A stretch of DNA of 64,000 nt, taken from NCBI GenBank assembly GCA_005408345.1, contig SEMN01001333.1, positions 1-64,000 of the forward strand, written 5' to 3'. Below the pieces are notes generated by a model. That model worked only from the letters and a program-made list of their open reading frames with translations, did no database searches and was not told the DNA's origin. The stretch comes from Macquaria australasica. Taxonomy: Eukaryota > Chordata > Actinopteri > Centrarchiformes > Percichthyidae. Position numbers and translations under genes: made by a program. How positions within the stretch are numbered: position 1 is the first letter of the stretch; each line of letters starts with the position of its first letter. Shown here one piece after another: positions 9,985 to 21,600 of this stretch.

Positions 9985-11785
9985 CTGCCATCTCTAGATG
10001 GATTCGATACCATTGAGCATCACATTCTATTACAGAGACTAGAACATTTAATTGGCATTAAAGGTACTGCACTAAGCTGGTTTAAATCCTATTTATCAGA
10101 TCGATATCAGTTTGTACACGTTAATGATGAATCCTCTATGCACGCCAAAGTTAGTCACGGAGTTCCACAAGGTTCTGTGCTTGGACCAATTCTATTTACC
10201 TTGTATATGCTTCCTTTAGGCAATATTATTAGGAAGCACTCCATACATTTTCATTGTTATGCAGATGATACCCAATTATATTTATCGATCAAGCCAGATG
10301 AAACCAATCAATTAGCTAAACTTCAAGCATGCCTTAAGGACATAAAGTCCTGGATGACCTGCAATTTTCTGATGTTAAACTCAGACAAAACCGAAGTTAT
10401 TGTACTTGGCCCCGAACACCTTCGAAACACATTATCTAAAGATATAGTTTCTCTAGATGGCATTGCCCTGGCCTCCAGCGACACCATAAGGAATCTTGGA
10501 GTTATCTTTGATCAGGATATGTCCTTTAACTCCCACATAAAACAAACTTCAAGAACTGCCTTTTTTCACTTATGTAACATTGCAAAAAATCAGGCACATC
10601 CTGTCTCAAAAAGATGCAGAAAAACTAGTCCATGCATTTGTTACATCTAGGCTGGATTATTGCAACTCTCTATTAACAGGCTGCCCCAATAAATCCCTTA
10701 AGACTCTCCAGCTGATTCAGAATGCTGCGGCACGTTTACTGACAAGAACCAGAAAAAGAGAGCATATTTCTCCAATATTAGCTTCTCTACACTGGCTCCC
10801 TGTAAAATCCAGAATAGAATTTAAAATCCTTCTCCTCACCTTCAAAGCCCTAAATGGTCAGGCACCATCATATCTTAAAGAGCTCATAGTACCCTATTAC
10901 CCCACTAGAGCACTGCGCTCCCAGAATGCAGGGTTCCTTGTGGTTCCTAGAGTCTCTAAAAGTAGAATGGGAGCCAGAGCCTTCAGCTATCAAGCTCCTC
11001 TCCTGTGGAACCAGATCCCAGTTTGTGTACGGGAGGCAGACCCCCTCCTCACATTTAAGAGTAGGCTTAAGACTTTCCTCTTTGATAAAGCTTATAGTAG
11101 GGCTGACTCAGGTGACCCCTGAGCCCCCCCTTAGTTATGCTGCTATAGGCCTAGACTGCCGGGGGACTTCCTATGATGCACTGAGCTCCTTCTCCTCCTC
11201 TTCCTCTCCATCTGTACGCCCTCATATCCATCAATGCTTGTTATTAATTCAACTTCTTCCCGTAGTTGTGTGCTTTCTCTCCTCTCTCTCTCTCCCTCCC
11301 CTTCTGTTGCTTTCTGCAGGTGTTTCTGCCTCTGGAGCTGTGGAGGTCTGGGTCTGTGGTTGCTGCCGCCTGCTGCCCCCGTGCTCCTGCTCTGCACCCG
11401 CTGATGCTATTGCTGTTGTTGCTGTTATTAGTATTGCTATTATAATGTTGCTCTTAGTGTTGTTTCCGTTGGTGTTAACATCAATGCCATTACCATATCT
11501 ATGCTGTATTGAGCTGCTGTATGTTCTCTTTCCTCCTGCTCTCTCTCTCCCGCTCCCCCCTTCCCCCTTCAACCCAACCGGTCGAGGCAGATGACCGCCC
11601 ACCCAGAGCCTGGTTCTGGTTCTGGTTCTGGTTCTGCTCAAGGTTTCTACCTGTTAAAGGGAGTTTTCCTTGCCACTGTCTCCTGGTGCTGCTCATGGTG
11701 GGAACTGTTGGGTCTCTGTAAATATAAAGAGTCGGTCTAGACCTGCTCTGTATGAAAAAGAGACCTGAGATAACTTTGTTATGAT
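9985..11785 (+). mobile_element. L2/CR1-like LINE, 5'-truncated, outer copy of a nested pair
   Basis: Encodes a reverse transcriptase fragment from LDGFDTIEHHILL (about 9995) through HGVPQGSVLGPILF (10159-10200) and the YADD catalytic box (10258-10269), then KTEVIVLGPEHL. A frameshift near a run of A at 10587-10592 breaks the frame. The C-terminal part continues in another frame (SRLDYCNSLL, LHWLPVKSRIEFK, KSRMGARAFSYQAPLLWN) to about 11110. A long 3' UTR follows, with ggttct repeats at 11609-11640. The tail is interrupted after atgat (11781-11785) by an inverted second copy and resumes at 12797-12833. The element is inactive as it stands because of truncation and frameshift. The family name is by recalled RT similarity. 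Confidence 0.85.
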
Positions 11786-12791
11786 TCAATTCAATTCAGT
11801 TTTATTTATATAGCGCCATATCATAACAAAGTTATCTCAGGGCACTTTTTCGAATAGAGCAGGTCTAGACCGACTCTTTATATTTACAGAGACCCAACAG
11901 TTCCCACCATGAGCAGCACCAGGAGACAGTGGCAAGGAAAAACTCCCTTTAACAGGTAGAAACCTCGACCAGAACCAGAACCAGGCTCAAGGTGGGCGGT
12001 CATCTGCCTCGACCGGTTGGGTTGAAGGGGGAAGGGGGGAGCGGGAGAGAGAGAGCAGGAGGAAAGAGAACATACAGCAGCTCAATACAGCATAGATATG
12101 GTAATGGCATTGATGTTAACACCAACAGAAACAACACCAAGAGCAACATTATAATAGCAATACTAATAACAGCAACAACAGCAATAGCATCAGCGGGTGC
12201 AGAGCAGGAGCACGGGGGCAGCAGGTGGCAGCAACCACAGACCCAGACTTCCACAGCTCCAGAGGCAGAAACACCTGCAGAAAGCAACAAAAGGGGAGGG
12301 AGAGAGAGAGGAGAGAAAGCACACAACTACGGGAAGAAGTTGAATTAATAACAAGCATTGATGGGATATGAGGGCGTACAGATGGAGAGGAAGAGGAGGA
12401 GAGAGGAGCTCAGTGCATCATAGGAAGTCCCCTGGCAGTCTAGGCCTATAGCAGCATAACTAAGGGGGGGCTCAGGGTCACCTGAGTCAGCCCGACTATA
12501 AGCTTTATCAAAGAGGAAAGTCTTAAGCCTACTCTTAAATGTGAGGAGGTTGTCCGCCTCCCGTACACAAACTGGGATCTGGTTCCACAGGAGAGGAGCT
12601 TGATAGCTGAAGGCTCTGGCTCCCATTCTACTTTTAGAGACTCTAGAAACCACAAGGAACCCTGCATTCTGGGAGCGCAGTGCTCTAGTGGGGTAATAGG
12701 GTACTATGAGCTCTTTAAGATATGATGGTGCCTGACCATTTAGGGCTTTGAAGGTGAGGAGAAGGATTTTAAATTCTATTCTGGATTTTAC
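11786..12791 (-). mobile_element. Second LINE 3' end, inverted and nested
   Basis: The reverse complement of this block matches about 10802-11785: the same C-terminal RT segment (SRIEFKILLLTFKALNG, SKSRMGARAFSYQAPLLWN) and the same 3' UTR. Its tail (tcaattcaattcagttttat on the + strand) starts right after atgat (11781-11785). Its truncated 5' end (gattttac) is followed by a second atgat (12792-12796). These are best read as a 5-bp target-site duplication. The two copies differ at scattered sites, for example an isoleucine-to-valine-type change in the UTR and fewer ggttct units, so they are separate insertions rather than one fold-back. Confidence 0.85.
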
Positions 12792-12796
12792 ATGAT

Positions 12797-12834
12797 GTGA
12801 TGCTATATAAATAAAACTGAATTGAATTGAATTT
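12797..12834 (+). mobile_element. Displaced tail of the outer LINE
   Basis: The string gctatataaataaaactgaa and the following attgaattgaat form the canonical 3' terminus of this LINE family (compare the reverse complement of 11786-11815). It completes the outer copy whose body stops at 11785. Confidence 0.7.
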
Positions 12835-12999
12835 ATACATTCAGTATTAATGATCAGTGACATCATCAGGTTCAATTAATAACTCCTTTAAATGATTTAA
12901 TAAGTGGAATCAATCAGTCAAATGTCTGTAAGAAACGAATTTAAGGTAAATATATTCGTTTCAGTGACGCGCCTCGCTGGCTTTTATTTTGAAGACTGG

Positions 13000-13484
13000 G
13001 TCAGTACTTCCGGTCTGTCTCGCTAACTCGGGTTAGCTTAGCGCAGCTGGATGACGTATTCGTTAGCTGTCGGTATAAGCGCGGCGGTCCGGTGTCCGGT
13101 GTCCGGTAACGAGCCGCCTTCAGGCCCCTCGGGACGGATACACCGAGCTGTCCGGCGTCCAGGCGAACACACGGACATAAACCGACCCATTCCGCCTGTT
13201 GACGGCAGTTTGTTCCGCTAGAAACTGTTTTCCTGAACGCGGCGCAGATAACGGTCCGGACCGGAGGACCGGGCGGTTTGCCCGCTACATTAACGCCACT
13301 TAACGGCCACTTTGCCATCGGTGGTCCGGTACAGCAGCAGCTCTGACGGGCTTGTTTCTGTGGCTGTTACCGTGAGTTTCCCCGGAGGTACCGGGACCGG
13401 GACCGGGACGGGTTGCCTCACACACACACACACCAGACGGCAGCGACCTGTTGCCGGTTGCCGGTTGCCGGTGACGCAGAGAGG
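13000..13484 (+). promoter_or_regulatory. CpG-rich ADAM15 promoter and 5' UTR
   Basis: A sharp rise in G+C and CpG dinucleotides (for example gcgcggcggtccggtgtccg at about 13079) in an otherwise AT-leaning region, directly before the ADAM15 start codon. No TATA box is evident, which fits a CpG-island promoter. The transcription start cannot be placed from sequence alone. Short gttgccg repeats occur at 13450-13471. Confidence 0.6.
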
Positions 13485-15526
13485 ATGAGCGGAGCCGCCG
13501 CGCTGCTGCCGCTGCTGCTGCTCAGCGGCCGCGCGGTGTTCGCCGCTGCCAGGTCCCTGAACGCAGCGCAGGACCGGGGGGTGCTGCCTCCGGACGGCAC
13601 CGGCAGTCTGACCGCCACCGGGACAGGTAACGACTCACTGATGCTGTTCATGTGTACGGACGTACGTTATTGAATCGATATTTAATCACAAAGCGAACTT
13701 AATCTGGTGACCTTTGCCCTGATTGGTCCGTTGCCAGGGTAACCGTCTCATTTGAACCGGGTTATTTCTTCGCTTCATTGAGCTCTTTGTGTCCAGAGAA
13801 ACAACACGTGTAGTTAATAAGCCAATAACAAACAGGAGATGTGATCGATGTGTGACAGCAAATATCTTTTCATTAAAACGGAAACGTCAGTATAAAAAAG
13901 TAACATTAGCATGAAGTAAATCATCGTTAGAATGAAAAAAGTAAAAGTAATGAACCTCAATTTGGACATTTTATTATTAACGTCAGCATAAAATATACCA
14001 GCAGACACTCTGACAAACTGTAATAACGGGATGCATTTTCCATCCAAAGCCATTAGGAATTATAATAATTCAGTCATATTGTCCCAACTGGTTGGGCTGG
14101 AGGTGAGTTACGGCCCCAGACGGGGGAGTTCAAGTGTCTCGGGGTCTTGTCCACGAGTGATGGTAAGATGGAGCGTGACATGGACAGGCGGATCGGTGCA
14201 GCATCAGCAGTAATGCGGGCGTTGTACCGGACCGTGGTGGTGAAGAGGGAGCTGAGCCGGAAGGCAAAGCTGTCGATTTACCAGTCGATCTACGTTCCAA
14301 CCCTCACCTATGGCCATGAGCTTTGGGTAGTGACCGAAAGAATGAGATCGCGGATACAAGCGGCCGAAATGAGTTTCCTCCGCAGGGTGGCTGGGCTCAC
14401 CCTTAGAGATAGGGAAAGGAGCTCGGACATCCGGAGGGAGCTCGGAGTAGAGCCGCTGCTCCTTCGCATCGAAAGGAGCCAGTTGAGGTGGTTCGGGCAT
14501 CTGATTAGGATGCCTCCTGGACGCCTCCCTTTGGAGGTTTTCCGGGCACGCCCAACTGGTAGGAGGCCCCGGGGCAGACCCAGAACACGCTGGAGGGATT
14601 ATATATCTCATCTGGCCTGGGAACGCCTTGGGGTCCCCCAGGAGGAGCTGGAAAGCGTTGCCAAGGAGAGGGACATCTGGACAACCCTGCTTAACCTACT
14701 GCCACCGCGACCCGGCCCCGGATAAGCGGAAGAAAATGGATGGAAGGATGGATGGTTTTCACCGTACGTTTATATTTTGCACAGTCTGATCGTGAAACAG
14801 GTATTAAATTAAAGTCTTCAGATAAACTGGATGAACCTGCAGGAACTCTGGATAACAATTCATCGACTGATTTTTCAAAGAGAAACACGGAAACAAACCA
14901 GTCGATCCCTTAGATTTGTTTTTGCTGCTGCGTAACATTTGACAGTGTAACAATCAGCCCGTCAGCACCCCCTGCTGGACGGACGGTGTAACGGAGACTC
15001 CGTTCTATCGGCCTAGCTCTACAGTAGATCCCTGTATTCCCAGTTTACCCAATGTGTCTGTGTGCTCAGGTGTGGACAGACGGCGGCGCCCCCTGCTCGA
15101 GAAGACTCGTCCCTTCATCCTGGTGGACGGACAGAGGAGGAGCCTCGCTGAAGCTCTACAGGTCAGAGACACCAAACCTCGTATCTCCAACAGGTCAAAG
15201 GTCAGGAGTCTAGACCAGTGATGATGTCGTTACACTGGGATCAGGAAGAAACAGCTGATGGTTTATTAGTGGTGTTTACTGGTTAGTTACTGGTGTATTT
15301 GTGTGGTTGTACTGGTGCTGTGTGCAGGCTGAGCTCAGTCTGGTTTCTATCAAACTGGTCACTGGGTGTTTGGGATGGGTGGGACACACACACACACAGA
15401 CACACAGAGACACAAACAGACACACACACACACACAGAGACACAAACAGACACAGACACACACACACACACACACAGACACACACACACACAGACACACA
15501 CACACACAGACACAAACAGACACACA

Positions 15527-15567
<41 letters not shown>

Positions 15568-15609
15568 ACACACAGACACACACACACAGACACACACACA
15601 CAGACACAG

Positions 15610-15641
<32 letters not shown>

Positions 15642-18600
15642 ACACACACACAGACACACACACACAGACACAAACAGACACACACACACACGTCCTCATT
15701 TGAGAAAACAAAAGCAGAGGGCGCCCCCCACCTGTTACCATGGTTACCTGATGGAGGTATTGTGGGGCGTGTGTCTGTTTCAAAGCCTCATGGGAGGTGT
15801 AGTTGTTGCTCTGTTGGCTGCAGCAGCACAGTGAGCAGATCCTGGACCTGCAGTTTGTTCTCAGAGGTTTAAAACTCAAACTCTGCAGATTCACGACTAA
15901 AACTGTAAACGGTTCTTTATAAAGCTGTGTGTTTCTCCTGGTTCTGTTTGATAAACCTCGAGCCTCATTTCACCTCCACAGTCAGACAGAGACGGACGCA
16001 GAAACACAAAAGAATGATCAAATTCATCACTCATAAATTATTTAAAATGAAGTTTATAAATGTGCCTTTGATCGACGTTTTACAGAACGAATCGACTGAA
16101 AGAATAAAAACACAATCAGTGAAATCTGCAAACAACCTAAACTAACAGTGTTTACTGTAAAGTTTCGTCTCTCAGCTGCAGATATCTGCAGAAAACTGTA
16201 CGCTGGTCTGAGGTCTGCGTGAGGTGACACACTGGTCTTTCATTAATAGCAGTGACCTCAAACATACCTTGTATTTCTCGTGTCCATTGACCCTGAATGT
16301 GACTGAGTGTAAGAAATGTAAATGCTGGATAGATCTTTGTTCAAATGAAGTTATTCAAACAGACAGAAAACCTGAGGATCATATTTTTGTCACAAAGGGG
16401 GACAACAGAAGCTCTTGAAGAAGATGAGGATCAGATTGTAGTCTGGAGGAGGGACAGGAAGTCTTTTATTCTGCTGGACGTGGCCTCCTTCATTCATTAA
16501 CAGGCGTTTACAGTCGGTCGTGTGTTTCAGTGCAATAAGAGAGGAAGGAAGTTGGAGCGTTGACAGTTTTCACCAGGAGCTTCCTGCAGGAACGGGGGGG
16601 TGGGTGTTAGAGGACGGACACTTCCTGTGCAGCTGACAGAAGCGCTGAGATCATTTCCTGTAGAATTTCCCCCCCACCCCGACTCCACCCAGCAGAAACT
16701 GAGGAGTTAAGAGGAGAGCTGTGAACCCTCCACTCTGAAGGGCTGAGCAATTGATCCCTTTTCTTAAATTTTAAATATCAATCAATTGATTGGACAGAAA
16801 CAGCAACTATTTTTAAGTGCGTGCTGCAGCAGCTTACTGTTCTTCTTCTGTTCTTCTGTCTACTTCACACTGTGTCTCAGTACAGACTGTTTATAAAGAC
16901 AGACTGTTTATAAAGACAGACTGTTTATAAAGACAGACCGTTTATAAAGACAGACTGTTTATAAAGACAGACTGTATATAAAGACAGGCTGTTTATAAAG
17001 ACAGGCTGTTTATAAAGACAGACTGTTTATAAAGACAGACCGTTTATAAAGACAGGCTGTTTATAAAGACAGACTGTATATAAAGACAGGCTGTTTATAA
17101 AGACAGACAGACTGTTTATAAAGACAGACCGTTTATAAAGACAGGCTGTTTATAAAGACAGACTGTTTATAAAGACAGACTGTTTATAAAGACAGACCGT
17201 TTATAAAGACAGGCTGTTTATAAAGACAGACTGTATATAAAGACAGGCTGTTTATAAAGACAGACAGACTGTTTATAAAGACAGACCGTTTATAAAGACA
17301 GGCTGTTTATAAAGACAGACTGTTTATAAAGACAGACTGTTTATAAAGACAGACCGTTTATAAAGACAGGCTGTTTATAAAGACAGACTGTATATAAAGA
17401 CAGGCTGTTTATAAAGACAGACAGACTGTTTATAAAGACAGACCGTTTATAAAGACAGGCTGTTTATAAAGACAGACTGTTTATAAAGACAGACTGTTTA
17501 TAAAGACAGACCGTTTATAAAGACAGGCTGTTTATAAAGACAGACTGTATATAAAGACAGGCTGTTTATAAAGACAGACTGTTTATAAAGACAGGCTGTT
17601 TATAAAGACAGACTGTTTATAAAGACAGGCTGTTTATAAAGACAGGCTGTATATAAAGACAGGCTGTTTATAAAGACAGACAGACTGTTTATAAAAGACA
17701 GACTGTATATAAAGACAGGCTGTTTATAGACAGACAGGAGCTGTTTATAAAGACAGACTGTTTATAAAGACAGACTGACTGTTTATAAAGACAGCTGTTT
17801 ATAAAGACAGACAGACTGTTTATAAAGACAGGCTGTTGTTTATAAGACAGACAGACTGTTTATAAAACAGACTGTTTACAAAGACAGGCTGTTTATAAAG
17901 ACAGACAGACTGTTTATAAAGACAGACTGTTTATAAAGACAGACTGTTTATAAAGACAGGCTGTTTATAAAGACATAAAGACAGACTGTTTATAAAGACA
18001 GGCTGTTTATAAAGACAGGCTGTATATAAAGACAGGCTGTTTATAAAGACAGGCTGTATATAAAGACAGGCTGTTTATAAAGACAGACAGACTGTTTATA
18101 AAGACAGACTGTATATAAAGACAGGCTGTTTATAAAGACAGACAGACTGTTTATAAAGACAGACTGTTTATAAAGACAGACTGTTTATAAAGACAGGCTG
18201 TTTATAAAGACAGACAGACTGTTTATAAAGACAGGCTGTTTATAAAGACAGACAGACTGTTTATAAAGACAGGCTGTTTATAAAGACAGACAGACTGTTT
18301 ATAAAGACAGACTGTTTACAAAGACAGGCTGTTTATAAAGACAGACAGACTGTTTATAAAGACAGACTGTTTATAAAGACAGGCTGTTTATAAAGACAGA
18401 CTGTTTACAAAGACAGGCTGTTTATAAAGACAGACTGTATATAAAGACAGGCTGTTTATAAAGACAGACAGACTGTTTATAAAGACAGACTGTTTATAAA
18501 GACAGGCTGTTTATAAAGACAGACTGTTTACAAAGACAGGCTGTTTATAAAGACAGGCTGTATATAAAGACCGACTGTTTAAACAGACAGACAGGCTGTT

Positions 18601-21600
18601 TATAAAGACAGGCTGTTTATAAAGACAGACTGTATATAAAGACAGGCTGTTTATAAAGACAGACAGACTGTTTATAAAGACAGACTGTATATAAAGACAG
18701 GCTGTTTATAAAGACAGACAGACTGTTTATAAAGACAGACTGTTTATAAAGACAGGCTGTTTATAAAGACAGACTGTTTATAAAGACAGACTGTTTATAA
18801 AGACAGACTGTATATAAAGACCGACTGTTTATAAAGACAGACTGTTTATAAAGACAGACAGACTGTTTATAAAGACAGACTGTTTATAAAGACAGACTGA
18901 ACCAATCACAGCACACTCACAGCTGTCAATCATGACGTCTCCCCCCCTTTTTATAGCATCAAATAACTAATTAAAACCAAACTGATCAGAAAAACGAACA
19001 CTTGAACAAACATCAGCGTGAGAAGATTTTTCAGTTTGTCCCATCCGCTAACATGGAGGGGGCGGGGCTTATGACCTGTACTGCAGCCAGCCACCAGGGG
19101 GCGATCCAGAGGTTCTGGCTTCACTTCTGGGGAGCGGTCATGTCGGCCATCGTTGTTTACAGTCTGTGGTACAGAGCTGCCAGCTCGGCTGCAGACTGTG
19201 TGCTGACTCAGTACTTGTTGCATTCTGCCTTCATCTGCTGGACTACAGCATTCGTCTCACTGTTGTTCTTATGCTCACAGGAATGAGACGTGTCAGATAA
19301 GCTTCTTAAACACAGCAGTGTTTGATGCACTCCTCCTCCTCCTCTTTCTCCTCTTCTGTTGTGGTTGACGGCTCTGAGCCTCGCCCAGAGTTTCTGCAGC
19401 TCTGACGTCATCAGGAGACCGGGCGAGAGACATGACCTCACCTCAGAGAGAGGGGGGGGTTAACAGATGGTGAGAGTGGGCGAGAGAGGCTGCAGAACAC
19501 AGCGAGGGGTAACAGAGAGAGAGAGAGAGGTGTGATGTCTGTTTCAATAAAGAATCATTGATCATCCTTCTGATATTTAATAATGACTGAGATATCACAG
19601 CTGATGATGTTTACAGGTACAGGTGATGACAGCTGCTTCTTCCTCCTTTCTGTTCTTCTTCTCCTTCTTCTCTGTTCTTCTCAGTGTCAGGTCTAATGAA
19701 GGTGGAGCAGACTATTGATATACAAACAGATGTTTAAGTTTGTCTCTGTCTGACTGTGGAGGTGAAATGAGGCTCGAGGTTTATAAAACAGAACCAGGAG
19801 AAACAAACAGCTTTATAAACCTGATGCGTCTGAATATTTCTGCCTTTGTTCACACAGTTTTAGTCGTGACTCCTCAGAGTTTTGATGTCCGATTTTCTTT
19901 CTCAGGTAGACGTTTGGAGGTCTGACAGTGTTTGAGGTAGAAGCTGTCCTATTGTACCACAGTCAGACCCACCCAGCTGAACTGAACATGACTCAGCCAA
20001 CGAACACCCCCCCTCCATCCTGCTGCACAATGATTTGACCTCACCACAGTACAAAGTACGGAGAGGGTTGAGAAAACAAACACGCCTCGGAGGGGAATTC
20101 TGCTCATTTTAAAGGAAAACTCCACCCAAAATCTCTCTTTAAATATCAGTAACTGCTTCACACACACACACACACACCACGACTTCCTGCGAACTGAGAG
20201 GAGAAAGCGAGGAGGCGTTGGACAGGAAGTGTCTCCTCTTCAGAGAGCAGCTCCATTAAGAGGCAGGAAAACACACTGATTGGATAACGGATGTACTTAG
20301 CCCCGCCCACATCCTAAAGGTCTTGCTCATTTCACATCAAACGTCACTTCACAAAGAACATCAGTGTTCATGTTCAAAGAATAAGACTAAACAATAAAAA
20401 GTGAATAAATCGTAGTTCTGTACGAGTCGCTCATTAATCTGCCATCTTTTCTAAGAGCCTCTTCAGGTGTTTCTGGGAAACACCTCTCAGGCTGAAGAAG
20501 GTTCGTAAGATGGATTTTATGATGATCGTAGCCTTAAGATGCTTTCGGGAAACGAGGCCCTGGTCTGTCTGTTATGTGTGTCCTTCCTGAGTCTTTGGTC
20601 CTGCGAGCATTGACTGAAGGAAATGTGCCTCCTGTCTGTTTGCAGGACGGTCACCCCGACAGGCTGCAGTGTGGACTGGAGGTGGCAGGACGTCTCTTCC
20701 TGCTGGACCTGGAGAAGAACCAGTGAGTCTGATTCACACTATGACATTAAACGCAACACGAACATAAAGAGTGTGATCTGACGTGTCGTCTCTGTGCAGT
20801 GACTTGCTGCCCAAACCGCCCAATGTCTTCTACTACCTGCCCAATGGCACCGGAGTGTCTGTGAAAGCCGACCCTGTGGTGAGTCAGTGAATGCACCGCC
20901 GTCTGTCCTCAGGCTGTCTCTGTGTTTCGTGTCTTCCAGCTGTGACAGATGTTTGTGTGTGTGTTTGTGTGCAGACTCACTGTTATTACCACGGCAGCGT
21001 CCGAGGCTTCCCTCAGTCCAGAGTGGCTGTGAGCACCTGCTCCGGACTCCGGTCAGTCACACACTAATACACAATGTCTGCTGACTTATTCTTATTATTC
21101 AGGTAGTTCCTCATTTAAATAAAATTATTTTATTCAAAGTTCTTCTACAGCTGTTTTAACTCAGTTCAGCTTATTTTGTTAAAAAGGGAAAAAGTCGATT
21201 CAGTCATCAGGTCACAAAAGAATCCAGTTCAAATTTACGTACTTATTTCATTTTACTAATAAGTTGGTTGCTGAAGGATAACTGGACTCTAAATAATAAT
21301 AAAAGATAATAAAATATATCGTTTTTTATTAATAAAAGTGCAGTAAATTAGGTTCAGTGTCATAAAAGATATTGTTACAACACATATTGTTACGACAGCT
21401 TCCTGTCTACTCTCACTCTCTCTGTGATTGATTACTTTAAATGTCAATATAGCCGATCACACAGGTCATTGACCTGTAAAGGAAAAACATTTGATATTTC
21501 TTGATGTAAAGTATCTGAACTTAAGCTAAAAAAAATCCCTGAAAAGTTGACACCAAACTGTATCTGTGTTGTGTTCAGGGGCAACACGTCCATCTGTCTT

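Noticed and set aside
11143..11641. Long open frames on both strands near 11.1-12.4 kb
   Set aside because: They lie in the LINE 3' UTR and its inverted copy, and mirror each other; not genes.
15276..15894. Cys/Val- and His/Thr-rich open frames of up to 203 codons
   Set aside because: Artefacts of the CA/CAGA array.
16882..18898. CRISPR-like regular repeats
   Set aside because: No unique spacers between repeats, unit only 17 bp, eukaryotic intron context: a minisatellite.
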